From Candidatus Riflebacteria bacterium HGW-Riflebacteria-2 (GTDB lineage Bacteria > Muiribacteriota > Ozemobacteria > Ozemobacterales > Ozemobacteraceae), in the NCBI GenBank assembly GCA_002839435.1, contig PGYA01000026.1, positions 49,641 to 113,640 on the forward strand: DNA of 64,000 nucleotides, given 5' to 3'. Below, one piece after another: positions 16,548 to 24,692 of the stretch (its first letter is position 1; the number at the start of each line of letters is the position of its first letter). The position numbers and the translations under genes were made by a program. Under the pieces are notes generated by a model. That model was not told where the DNA came from and made no database searches. It saw only the letters and a program-made list of their open reading frames with translations.

Positions 16548-17927
16548 ATGGTTAACTGGGAGAGCGAAATCGGTTCGGCACTGATTGTCGCCGCCACTTT
16601 TCTTGTCTGTGTTGGCCTGGGTGAACTGCTGCGCGGAACCGGCGCCTGCTCGCAGGAGGGCACCCGCAAATTTGTTCATTTTACCGGCGGCCTGGTATCG
16701 CTGAGTTTCGCCTACGTTTTTTCCTCACATTGGACAGTTCTCGGCCTTGGCATCATCTTTGTTGTCCTTATGGCAGGAACCAAAAAGTTTGGCCTGCTGC
16801 CTTCCGTGCATGGTGTCAAGCGCAAATCCAGCGGTGACATTCTGCATCCAATCGCCATTTATCTGACTTTTTCAGCGACCAGTTATCTCGAAAAACCTTA
16901 CTTTTACCTGATTTCCATCGCGGTGCTTTCGGTCTCTGACGCACTGGCGGCCCTTATTGGCATTTCATACGGCTTCAAGGTCTACAACGTCGAAGAAGAA
17001 AACAAAAGTATCGAGGGCTCATTCATTTTTCTTCTCTCGACTTTTCTCATCGTTCATCTCGGTCTACTGCTGCTGACCGAAGTGGGAAGAATGGAATGCG
17101 TGCTGGCAGCTCTGCTGATTTCTGTGCTGGTAACCTGTTTTGAAGCGATATCGCTGGGCGGCGCCGACAATATTTTCATTCCCTTCGGCACTCTTTTCAT
17201 TATCATGAAAATCACCACCAAACCTATTCCCGAGATAATCATGCAGCTGTGTTCTATCGGTATGATTTTTCTGGCGACCTACCTGTTTGGCAATATTTCG
17301 GGGCGACTTGGGCATTCCGGTATAATTGGGGTTGCCCTGGCCGGCTATGCCGCTTGGAGTCTGGTTGGGCCTGAGTGGTATATTCCGGTTCTGATCTGCA
17401 CCATTCTGATTTCTCTGTTTGACCTGTTTCTCGAAATGCCCGGCAGCCAGGATGAGCGTCTGCGCGTGCGCCCGATATTCTACATGTTCATTGTGTCTTT
17501 CGGCTGGATCTGTGGTGCCAACTTCAATCTGACTGAAGACCGGCTGTTTTTCATTCCTTATGTCGTCAGTTTTGCTGCCATTCTGAGTATCAGATGGCGC
17601 TGGTATCAGCGCGAAGGTAATCTGATCTCGGGCAGCCGGCGGCGAGTTATTCCACAATGGATTGCTGCCGGGAATTCTTTTGTCAGGGCTTCGTTTCTCA
17701 CTGTCGCATTTATCAGCGCCAATCTTCTGCTTGGGCTTGATCTCAGCCTGATTTTTTCGGCGGCAAGCTGTCTGGCTGGTATTGTTATCTCTGATCTGAT
17801 CTACTGGGGCATTGGCAGCCGATTTCATGGCAACTGGAGCCGCGTTGCCTTTTTGCGCATGGGTATGGCATCGGTGTTGGTGGCATCAAGCCTGGTTTTT
17901 ATTGCTAATCTTTTGTTTTATCGCTAG
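16548..17927 (+). CDS. CTP-dependent polyprenol/phytol kinase-like membrane protein (SEC59/VTE5 family)
   Basis: 459 residues, about a dozen membrane segments. The N-terminal half carries the family motifs: EGTRKFVHFTGG, SVSDALAALIGISYG, ENKSIEGSFIF and EAISLGGADNIFIP. These match dolichol kinase, phytol kinase and related CTP-using enzymes. The second half (about 240-459) is a further membrane region beginning GRLGHSGIIGVALAGYAAW, similar in style to DUF92-type proteins. It is longer than most bacterial homologues, suggesting a fusion. It likely phosphorylates a polyprenol or isoprenoid alcohol; the substrate cannot be told. It converges on the broken 5'-nucleotidase gene, 8 nt apart. Confidence 0.75.
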   Translation: MVNWESEIGSALIVAATFLVCVGLGELLRGTGACSQEGTRKFVHFTGGLVSLSFAYVFSSHWTVLGLGIIFVVLMAGTKKFGLLPSVHGVKRKSSGDILHPIAIYLTFSATSYLEKPYFYLISIAVLSVSDALAALIGISYGFKVYNVEEENKSIEGSFIFLLSTFLIVHLGLLLLTEVGRMECVLAALLISVLVTCFEAISLGGADNIFIPFGTLFIIMKITTKPIPEIIMQLCSIGMIFLATYLFGNISGRLGHSGIIGVALAGYAAWSLVGPEWYIPVLICTILISLFDLFLEMPGSQDERLRVRPIFYMFIVSFGWICGANFNLTEDRLFFIPYVVSFAAILSIRWRWYQREGNLISGSRRRVIPQWIAAGNSFVRASFLTVAFISANLLLGLDLSLIFSAASCLAGIVISDLIYWGIGSRFHGNWSRVAFLRMGMASVLVASSLVFIANLLFYR

Positions 17928-17935
17928 GGCCCGCC

Positions 17936-19434
17936 TTAAAGCTTGCTCTCTCTTTTGAGATTTTCAAGGCCGATAAGACTGATTTGTGGCTGCGAAAAAT
18001 CTGGAACGTTTTTTACCCTGGCAAGATAGGCAAGAGCAGCCTCACGCATCAGAATACCCGAATCTTCTGACCCGAGAGAGCCAACGAACATTTTGTCGCC
18101 TTCAAGATTGCCGTTGGCAATGAATGATGAGGTTGAGACCCGGTAGGTTTTCGTGTTATCGAGAGGGTTTCCGCCTATCACCAGATTTCTGGCGCGGCCG
18201 CTGTTAAGGTCGAAGTCGGCGGTAAATCCGGCATACTGGTAGCCATCGAGACTGCCATACTTGGCGCAGATATGGTCAAACATCGCCTGAACTGAAGCGC
18301 CGGGCATTAGAAAGGTCACCACTGTATTGTCATAGGGCAGAGACTCGTAAATCATGCCGACTGTAATCTCGCCCGCTGCGATTTCGGCTCTTATGGCACC
18401 GGAATTGACCAGGCAGATATCGCCTTTGCCGGCCTCAAGCATGCTTTGTGCCGTAAAAGTGCCCATTGGCAGGATGTGCGTTTTTTTCTTTTCTTTTGGC
18501 AGGGCGAGTGTTTGAGCTGTGTGTCCGGCAACAGCCTTCATGTTCGCTTCCAGGCTATCATTGTAGCTGTCTACCAGCTGCTGTACTGAATCATCAGCCG
18601 CCGGCTCATAAAGCGAGGTGATTTTTTCGAGGCTGCCGCTGTAAGTCGATATATGGCCAACTTCGTTGAGCACCAGATCGAGACGGCCAAGAAATACACC
18701 GTATTCTCCAGCCTGTAAGACTATGGTGCCGCCGAGGCCGTTGCGGCAGGTTCCGACACCGGGATTATTGGCTACCAGTTTGGGTTCATTCAGCTCGGGG
18801 TGGGCGATAGAACCACAACAAGGTCTACGTAAGGCCTTATTCGCCGTGCCACCTGCTTCACCGTAGCAGTTTGCCCTCTGAACTCCAGCGGGGCACAGTA
18901 TTTGCGGTCAGCATCGACCCAGGCACTGTCGCCGATACTGCCAATAACTGCTATTTTAACGCCATTGCGCACGAAAACATGATAGGCGGGAAATACCAGA
19001 CGCCCGTTTGAGCGGTCAAAGACGTTGCAGCAGAGCATGCGTATGCCGGAGACTGCGATCTGCTTTTTCAGGTTGTCGATCCCGTTGTCGAGCTCGTGAT
19101 TGCCAATCGTGGTGGCTTCAATGCCGGCGGCAACTGCCAGGCGATGACAGGCTTCACCTTTGAAAACACTGTAAAAAGGAGTTCCCTGAAAAAGGTCGCC
19201 GGCATCGAGATATAGCGCGTAAGGGGTGTGGTCTTTGATTTTCCTTACAAGTGCGGCACGGCGGGCAACGCCCCCGATGTTCTGCCCTTTGGTCTTGCTG
19301 TCGTACGGCAGTATATGGGAATGTACATCATTGGTGTGAAGAATAGTCACCTCTCTGTCAACGGCAATTGCCGGCAGCAGAGCGGTAAAGAACAGCAGTA
19401 GTGCAGATGCCAGCCTGAGGTCGCGGGATTTCAT
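17936..19434 (-). pseudogene. 5'-nucleotidase/UshA-like gene, disrupted by an internal deletion and frameshift
   Basis: Two ORFs are halves of one protein. The 5' part (18790-19434) has a signal peptide (SALLLFFTALLPAIA) and the metallophosphoesterase motifs TILHTNDVHSH, DAGDLFQGTPFY and GNHELDN, and then stops at VVVLSPTPS. The 3' part, in the next frame, resumes at HPELNEPKLVANNPG and runs through IVLQAGEYGVFLGRLDL into the C-terminal substrate domain (VNSGAIRAEIAAGEITVGM). The break is at 18802-18807. In the family, 'VVLSH', about 30 residues and 'GGHSH' should lie between these points, so the last metal-ligand histidines are lost as well as the frame. GAGG precedes the ATG, 7 nt after pepD. 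A sequencing error alone would not explain the missing residues. Confidence 0.85.
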
Positions 19435-19441
19435 GGTTGCC

Positions 19442-21019
19442 TCACAGCTCAGCCAGAATCTGGATCAACAGCTTGTATATCTTGTTGATCGAAGGTAAAT
19501 ACATTCTTTCGTCGGGAGAATGCGGGTTCTTAATAGTTGGGCCAAGCGAAATCATCTGCATTCCGGGATGAAGGTTGCCAATGAGTCCGCACTCAAGTCC
19601 GGCGTGTATGGCCTCTACTTTGGGGTCACTGCCAAACAGTGACTTGTAGATTTTTTTACAGGCAGACAGCAGCTTTGAATTGAAGTCCGGGCGCCAGGAT
19701 GGGTAGCCAGCTCCGCTCTGTACCCGCGCGCCAGCCAGGCGGGCAATGGCTTCAATGCGATGGGTAATGGCATCGAGTCTTGTCATAACCGAGCTGCGCT
19801 GGCTTGAATGTATAAAAAGTTTGCCATTGTCAATCCAGGCTTTGGCCAGATTCGAAGAGGTTTCGACCAGATGCGGCATGTCGGTTGAGCGTGCGACAAC
19901 CCCGTGCGGCATCGCATAAAGAAGGTCAAGAGCTTTCATGGTGATGTAACTCATCATGGCGCGGCGGTCAGGAGTGATCGGCATTTCGGCAATGAGAACA
20001 TTGAGCTCGGGGTCAGTCCGCTCAAATTCTGATTTGAGGTATGCTTTGGCCATGGCCACATGACTCATTATCTCAGGCAGGCGATCGATCGGCGCGAAGA
20101 AGGTTGCTTCGGCATCACGTGGAATCGCATTGTGCGCAGTTCCACCCTTTACCCAGGTCAGGCGTAAGTCACAGAGATCGCGAATGCTGTGCAGTATGCG
20201 GACAAGCAGGCGAATGGCGTTGGCGCGCTCATCAATAATATTCTCGCCAGAATGACCGCCGGTCAGACCGCTGACCTTTATGTGCATGCCACGGTAATCG
20301 TAGGGCACTTCTTCATAACCGAGGTCGAATTCGATATGGGTATCTTTGCCGCCGGCACAACCGACAGTGAATACGTCATCTCTTTCTGAATCAATATTTA
20401 TAAGATATTTTGCTTCTATTATGCCTGTCTCAAGGCCTCTGGCGCCGGTCAGGCCGGTTTCTTCCTCGATCGTGAAGAGAAGCTCGAGCGGTCCATGTTT
20501 AACTTTGCTGTCGGTAGCGAGGCACATGGCCATGGCAATGGCAATACCGTTGTCGGCACCGAGAGTGGTTCTGTCAGCTTTCAACCATTCACCGTCATAG
20601 ACGAAACGGATTGGATCTTTACTGAAATCATGATCTGAATCGGGGGTTTTTTCGCATACCATGTCGAGATGCCCCTGAAGAACGATGGTCGGATGCTTTT
20701 CCATGCCTTTGCTCGCCGCTATTTTGATTATCAGGTTGCCGGCCTTGTCGGTGATATAAAGGAACTTATGACTGCGGGCCCAGTCGATTAAGAAGTGCCT
20801 GATCTGCTCTTCATTGCCAGATTCGCGCGGAATAGCGCTGATCTGCTCAAAGGTGTCGATGATTCTTTGCGCGGTTGTGTCGAGCTGAAAAGAAGACTTT
20901 TTTGCGGCAGGTTTTTCGGTCTTAGCCTGTTTAACAGGTTTGCTGGCGTCGATCTTTTTGGGAGCCGCTTTTGTAACGGGTTTAGCTGCTTTTGCAGGCT
21001 TTTTGATTTCCTTGGCCAT
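19442..21019 (-). CDS. pepD: Aminoacyl-histidine dipeptidase (PepD, M20 family)
   Basis: 525 residues. The first 45 are a Lys/Ala/Pro-rich extension (KKPAKAAKPVTKAAPKK) not typical of the family. The rest is a di-zinc M20C peptidase: VLQGHLDMVCEK, LGADNGIAIAMAM, FTIEEETGLTGARGLE, GLTGGHSGENI and EAIHAGLECG. PepD hydrolyses Xaa-His and other dipeptides in the cytoplasm. GAAGGAG lies 8 nt before the ATG. The defective 5'-nucleotidase follows in the same operon. The start is supported by the SD; the basic tail could be DNA-, RNA- or membrane-associated (inference). Confidence 0.93.
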   Translation of the reverse strand: MAKEIKKPAKAAKPVTKAAPKKIDASKPVKQAKTEKPAAKKSSFQLDTTAQRIIDTFEQISAIPRESGNEEQIRHFLIDWARSHKFLYITDKAGNLIIKIAASKGMEKHPTIVLQGHLDMVCEKTPDSDHDFSKDPIRFVYDGEWLKADRTTLGADNGIAIAMAMCLATDSKVKHGPLELLFTIEEETGLTGARGLETGIIEAKYLINIDSERDDVFTVGCAGGKDTHIEFDLGYEEVPYDYRGMHIKVSGLTGGHSGENIIDERANAIRLLVRILHSIRDLCDLRLTWVKGGTAHNAIPRDAEATFFAPIDRLPEIMSHVAMAKAYLKSEFERTDPELNVLIAEMPITPDRRAMMSYITMKALDLLYAMPHGVVARSTDMPHLVETSSNLAKAWIDNGKLFIHSSQRSSVMTRLDAITHRIEAIARLAGARVQSGAGYPSWRPDFNSKLLSACKKIYKSLFGSDPKVEAIHAGLECGLIGNLHPGMQMISLGPTIKNPHSPDERMYLPSINKIYKLLIQILAEL

Positions 21020-21108
21020 TTTATGTACTCCTTCTCGTTCTTTTCGTTCAAACTTAATACACTTGTGCTATCTTTTCAACATTATCACGAAAAATTGATG
21101 CGTTTCCC

Positions 21109-21137
21109 TTGTCGGCATGTTAACTTAGCTGCATAAT
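21109..21137 (+). promoter_or_regulatory. Promoter of the histidine kinase-coaE-moaB group
   Basis: TTGTCG, exactly 17 nt, CATAAT, 14 nt before the ATG; the SD CAGGAG lies just after it. Confidence 0.6.
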
Positions 21138-21151
21138 TTCAGGAGCAATTT

Positions 21152-23134
21152 ATGGGTATCGAGCAGCGACCTGTTATCGCAATTTCTTTGCTGAGCGAGA
21201 TCGCTCAGGCAATTTCTCATCTCAATGCCGATCGTGCCCTGCTTTTTCTTACCGAAAGCGCTGTTTCGGTAACTGAATCTGCTGGCGCTCTTTTGTTGAC
21301 TCCTCACGAAAAGAGCAACACGATGATTCCGTTTGTTAAAAGCTTTCAGGAATCAACGCCAGAACCTGAGGTGACTGGTGCTTTCCTCAGCGACTGTTTC
21401 GCGGTATTCATGCGTCTGCGCAACAATGCTCTGGGCACACCGGCAAGTGAATACGAGATATCAGAAAATTACCCGGCCAAAACCATGTCGGCCTGGCCGG
21501 TTATGCTTTCGGGCAAGCCGGTTGGTCTGCTGGTCATGTTCAAGCCGGAAGATCGCAGCGAGTTTTCGGTTGAACAGCGCAGTGTTCTTGAGATCATCAC
21601 TCCGTTTATGGGTTCGCTGTTTGAAAATCTCCGGCTCAACAACGAAATGATTCACAAGAATTCACGCTTGTCGGCGCTTTATGAGATTTCTCAGCAGGCC
21701 GAATCTCTTATCGACTTTCGTGATATTTACGATGCCCTTGGCAAGGTGGCGCGAAGTTTTATCAATTTTGATGTATATCTTTTGTATTTCGTGTCGGCCG
21801 ATGGCAAAACTCTTGAAGCTCGACTCGACCAGAATGTATCACAATCCTTTCCGCGCTCGATCCTGATTGGCGAGGGCCCGGTTGGCCTTGCGGCCAAGGA
21901 ATTGAAGCCGTATCTGACCTATACGAGTGAATTCAACTCGGTTCTCATCCTGCCAATCGAAGTTTCCGGGCGTCTGATCGGCGTGCTGACCATTGGAAGC
22001 CGCAAGCCATACGCCTATCGCGACGAAGACATTATCGGCCTGCGCATCATTGCCACCCAGATTGCATCTATCGATCACATGTTCAAGGACCTTATCCGTC
22101 TGAAAGGTTTTACTGAGCGTATTCTCGAAAGTATGACTTCAGGGGTGCTGATTTTTGACCCGGAAGGCCGGGCGACCTACGCTAATCCAGAAATCAGAAC
22201 CATCATGGGCCGGCAGTTTCCCGAGGGCTGGAGCCCGTTTGACAGCACCAACAATTTGCCCGGGCGTCTCAATGAACTGATGGTCGAAGCTCTGACCACC
22301 AACATTACTCTCGAAAGTGAAAAGGTTAAAATCAGAAACAGCAGCCCGGCGCGCATCGTCGAGGTCAACGCCTTTCCTTTCCGTAACGAAACTGGTGGTA
22401 TGCTTGGTACCGCTGTGTTTATCAAGGATGTCACCGAGATCAGCGCCCTCGAAGAACAGCTGAAACGCGCCGACAAACTGTCGGCACTTGGGGTGCTGGC
22501 TGCTGGTATCGCACATGAAATCAGAAATCCGCTCACCGGCATGAAAATGATCGTACAGCTGCTGCAAAGCGAGTTTGGCGTAAAAGACCCGCGCAGCGAG
22601 CCTTTGCATATAATCCAGAGCGAGATTGACCGCCTCGAAAGCATTATCGGCAACCTGCTCGATTTTGCCCGGCCGAGCAAGCCCAAAGCTATCGATGTCG
22701 AACCTGACCGGGTTGTTGAAGACTGCTTTCAGCTGATCAAGAACCAGCTTAAAAAGCAGAACATCGAGTTCAGTAAGAGTGTTGTGCCTGATTGTCCGAA
22801 AATTGTCGGCGACCCTGATCAGCTCAAACAGGTGTTCATCAATATTATGACTAATGCTGTGCAGGCTCTGCACCCGGAAGGTAAGCTGCGCGTAAGCATA
22901 GAACTGCGTGAAGATTTTGTCGCTATAGCATTTGAAGATACCGGGGCCGGCATTCCGGCCAGTCGGTTACCCGACATTTTCAACCCTTTCATGACCACCA
23001 AGGAAGATGGCACCGGTCTTGGTCTTTCGATGGCTCTACGCATAGTCGAAGAACATGGTGGCAAGATCGAGGTTCAAAGCGTGGTTGACGAGGGTTCTAT
23101 TTTTACCGTCTATCTCCCGAGAAAGCAGGAATAA
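21152..23134 (+). CDS. Soluble sensor histidine kinase (GAF-GAF-PAS-HisKA-HATPase)
   Basis: 660 residues with no membrane span. Two GAF-like regions (about 1-150 and 165-310) are followed by a PAS (320-440: ILESMTSGVLIFDPEGRATYANPEI), a HisKA domain with the phospho-acceptor in LAAGIAHEIRNPLTG (about H455) and a HATPase with N box (NIMTNAVQAL), G1 (FEDTGAGIP) and G2 (GTGLGLSMA). It should autophosphorylate and pass phosphate to an unlinked response regulator; none is encoded here. CAGGAG precedes the ATG. coaE starts 1 nt after its stop, so they are co-transcribed, which is an odd pairing. NtrB-like kinases have this layout. Confidence 0.93.
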   Translation: MGIEQRPVIAISLLSEIAQAISHLNADRALLFLTESAVSVTESAGALLLTPHEKSNTMIPFVKSFQESTPEPEVTGAFLSDCFAVFMRLRNNALGTPASEYEISENYPAKTMSAWPVMLSGKPVGLLVMFKPEDRSEFSVEQRSVLEIITPFMGSLFENLRLNNEMIHKNSRLSALYEISQQAESLIDFRDIYDALGKVARSFINFDVYLLYFVSADGKTLEARLDQNVSQSFPRSILIGEGPVGLAAKELKPYLTYTSEFNSVLILPIEVSGRLIGVLTIGSRKPYAYRDEDIIGLRIIATQIASIDHMFKDLIRLKGFTERILESMTSGVLIFDPEGRATYANPEIRTIMGRQFPEGWSPFDSTNNLPGRLNELMVEALTTNITLESEKVKIRNSSPARIVEVNAFPFRNETGGMLGTAVFIKDVTEISALEEQLKRADKLSALGVLAAGIAHEIRNPLTGMKMIVQLLQSEFGVKDPRSEPLHIIQSEIDRLESIIGNLLDFARPSKPKAIDVEPDRVVEDCFQLIKNQLKKQNIEFSKSVVPDCPKIVGDPDQLKQVFINIMTNAVQALHPEGKLRVSIELREDFVAIAFEDTGAGIPASRLPDIFNPFMTTKEDGTGLGLSMALRIVEEHGGKIEVQSVVDEGSIFTVYLPRKQE

Positions 23135-23135
23135 C

Positions 23136-24110
23136 ATGCTGGTACTTGGAATTTCAGGACAAACCGGCGCCGGCAAATCGACGCTCGCCAATCTCTTATC
23201 GCAGCGTGGGCTTGGCGAAAACGTCGAGGTCGATGCGATCGGGCACGAACTGCTGACCAAACCGGCAATGCAGCATATTCTGGTGAAGACTTTTGGCGAG
23301 GGTATCATGGCTGAAGGCGCCATTTGCCGCCGCGCTCTCGGGCGCGTTGCATTTGTCGATGAAGAGTCGATAAACGCCCTCAACAGTATAATGCACCCGG
23401 CCATGATTAACGAAGTCAGGCACAAGATCGAGCTGGCGCGTGCCGCTGGCGCGCAGGCGATAATCATCAATGCGGCGCTGTTGTTCAAGATGGGGCTTGC
23501 CGGACTGTGTGACCGTATTGTCTATGTGCGGGCAAACCCTGAGTTACGTCTGCAACGACTGGTCGAATATCGCAAATGGACGCAGGAAAGTGCCAGGGAG
23601 CGTCTGTATGCCCAGGATGAACTGCCTGATGACGCGCAGGTAATCGTAGTCGACAATGATGGGCCGGAATCGGCTCTTGCCGAAGTTGCCGGCAATCTTG
23701 CCGCCATGCTGCTCGCAAATGTCGGCGGCAGCGAACTTTCAGCACGTTGTCCGTATACTGATATCGAAATAGAAGAGGGTGAACAGATGATATTTTCATC
23801 ACCTGACCCTGAAATCCCGGCGGCTTTTATCGAGTTCCTCGCTACCGTGTTTGCGCCACTTGAAGAAATTGCGGCGGTATATCTGTTCGATACCCGCCGT
23901 GCGGTTGACCAGGAGCCCACTCTGGTGATAGGCCTCGATCCTTCCCGGCCACTTGCCGGCCTCGAAGTCGATCGTCTTTCGTTTCTTATTCTGGACGGAG
24001 TGGAGGCACACCTGCACGATCGCGAAGTTCTCGACTTCATCGTTATAGACAACGATGAACTGCGCCGGATAGTTGCTTCAGTAAGTCCGCAAGTCAATCT
24101 CAACCGATAA
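23136..24110 (+). CDS. coaE: Dephospho-CoA kinase fused to a C-terminal SseB-like domain
   Basis: 324 residues from the ATG at 23136 (AGCAGGA upstream). The 27-residue extension in the track lies inside the kinase gene. Residues 1-205 match CoaE: P-loop GISGQTGAGKST, VEVDAIGHELL, CRRALGRVAF, IMHPAMINEV, and NAALLFKMG in place of the usual 'PLLFE'. CoaE performs the last step of CoA synthesis. Residues about 215-324 (PAAFIEFLATVFAPLEEIAA, then TLVIGLD) look like the C-terminal domain of SseB. That call is by pattern only. Normal CoaE is about 200 residues, so the extra domain is real and unusual. Confidence 0.82.
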   Translation: MLVLGISGQTGAGKSTLANLLSQRGLGENVEVDAIGHELLTKPAMQHILVKTFGEGIMAEGAICRRALGRVAFVDEESINALNSIMHPAMINEVRHKIELARAAGAQAIIINAALLFKMGLAGLCDRIVYVRANPELRLQRLVEYRKWTQESARERLYAQDELPDDAQVIVVDNDGPESALAEVAGNLAAMLLANVGGSELSARCPYTDIEIEEGEQMIFSSPDPEIPAAFIEFLATVFAPLEEIAAVYLFDTRRAVDQEPTLVIGLDPSRPLAGLEVDRLSFLILDGVEAHLHDREVLDFIVIDNDELRRIVASVSPQVNLNR

Positions 24111-24135
24111 TTTCAAGCTGATTAAGGATTACAGA

Positions 24136-24642
24136 ATGGGTCATCATGAGCACGAACAATACGCCAGAACCTTTCTCAGGGTGGGCGTTATGACTTTTAC
24201 TGACACCCGTGATGAAAATAGCGACAAATCGGGGGCCCTGCTCAAGGAGATGCTGACGGCGGCGGGGCATAAGGTTGCCGGCTACCGCATTGTGCGCGAA
24301 GATCAGCAGTTGATGCGACAGGCACTGGCAGAGTGGCTGTCGGGCGACGATTTTGACGCGGTGGTAACCAATGGTGGCACAGGTTTAACTGCTCGTGACA
24401 GCACGGTTGAGGTTGCCAGGTCGCTATTTAACAAGGAAATGGAAGGTTTTGGCGAGATTTTTCGAGTGATCTCGTATCATCAGATTGGTGCTGCCGCGAT
24501 GTTGAGTCGTGCCTGTGCCGGTGTTGTCGGAGACAAAATGCTGATCTGTCTGCCGGGCAGCAGCAAGGCAGTAAGGCTGGCAACCGCAAGGCTTATCGTG
24601 CCGCAGCTTCCCCACATGCTCTGGGAAGTCAGAAGGCAATAA
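24136..24642 (+). CDS. moaB: Molybdenum cofactor biosynthesis protein MoaB/Mog family
   Basis: 168 residues, family length. LRVGVMTFTDTRDENSDKSG, VTNGGTGLTARDSTVE and a C-terminal LPGSSKAVRLA mark the MoaB/Mog fold, which adenylylates molybdopterin before metal insertion. TAAGGA precedes the ATG, and it follows coaE by 25 nt. No other molybdopterin gene is in the window. The hairpin downstream has its T run on the other strand, so its own terminator is unclear. Confidence 0.94.
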   Translation: MGHHEHEQYARTFLRVGVMTFTDTRDENSDKSGALLKEMLTAAGHKVAGYRIVREDQQLMRQALAEWLSGDDFDAVVTNGGTGLTARDSTVEVARSLFNKEMEGFGEIFRVISYHQIGAAAMLSRACAGVVGDKMLICLPGSSKAVRLATARLIVPQLPHMLWEVRRQ

Positions 24643-24670
24643 AAAAACGCGGGGTTTTTCGACCCCGCGC
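24641..24670 (-). terminator. Terminator of the minus-strand run ending with the CNB-MinD gene
   Basis: CGCGGGGT / ACCCCGCG stem; on the minus strand it is followed by seven T. It closes the 29.3-24.7 kb gene run. Confidence 0.85.
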
Positions 24671-24692
24671 CTTGCATAAAGCAGATGAACTC

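Noticed and set aside
17064-17828. 254-residue minus-strand ORF
   Set aside because: Shadow of the phytol/dolichol-kinase-like gene; Gln/Asn/Arg-rich noise.
17936-18673. Separate gene starting MLNEVGHIS
   Set aside because: It is the 3' half of the broken 5'-nucleotidase; the frame continues upstream of this Met and there is no start signal.
22139-22873. 244-residue minus-strand ORF
   Set aside because: Antisense to the histidine kinase, which has all the catalytic boxes.
24641-24670. Terminator for moaB
   Set aside because: The T run follows the stem only on the minus strand, so it serves the gene at 24.7-26 kb.
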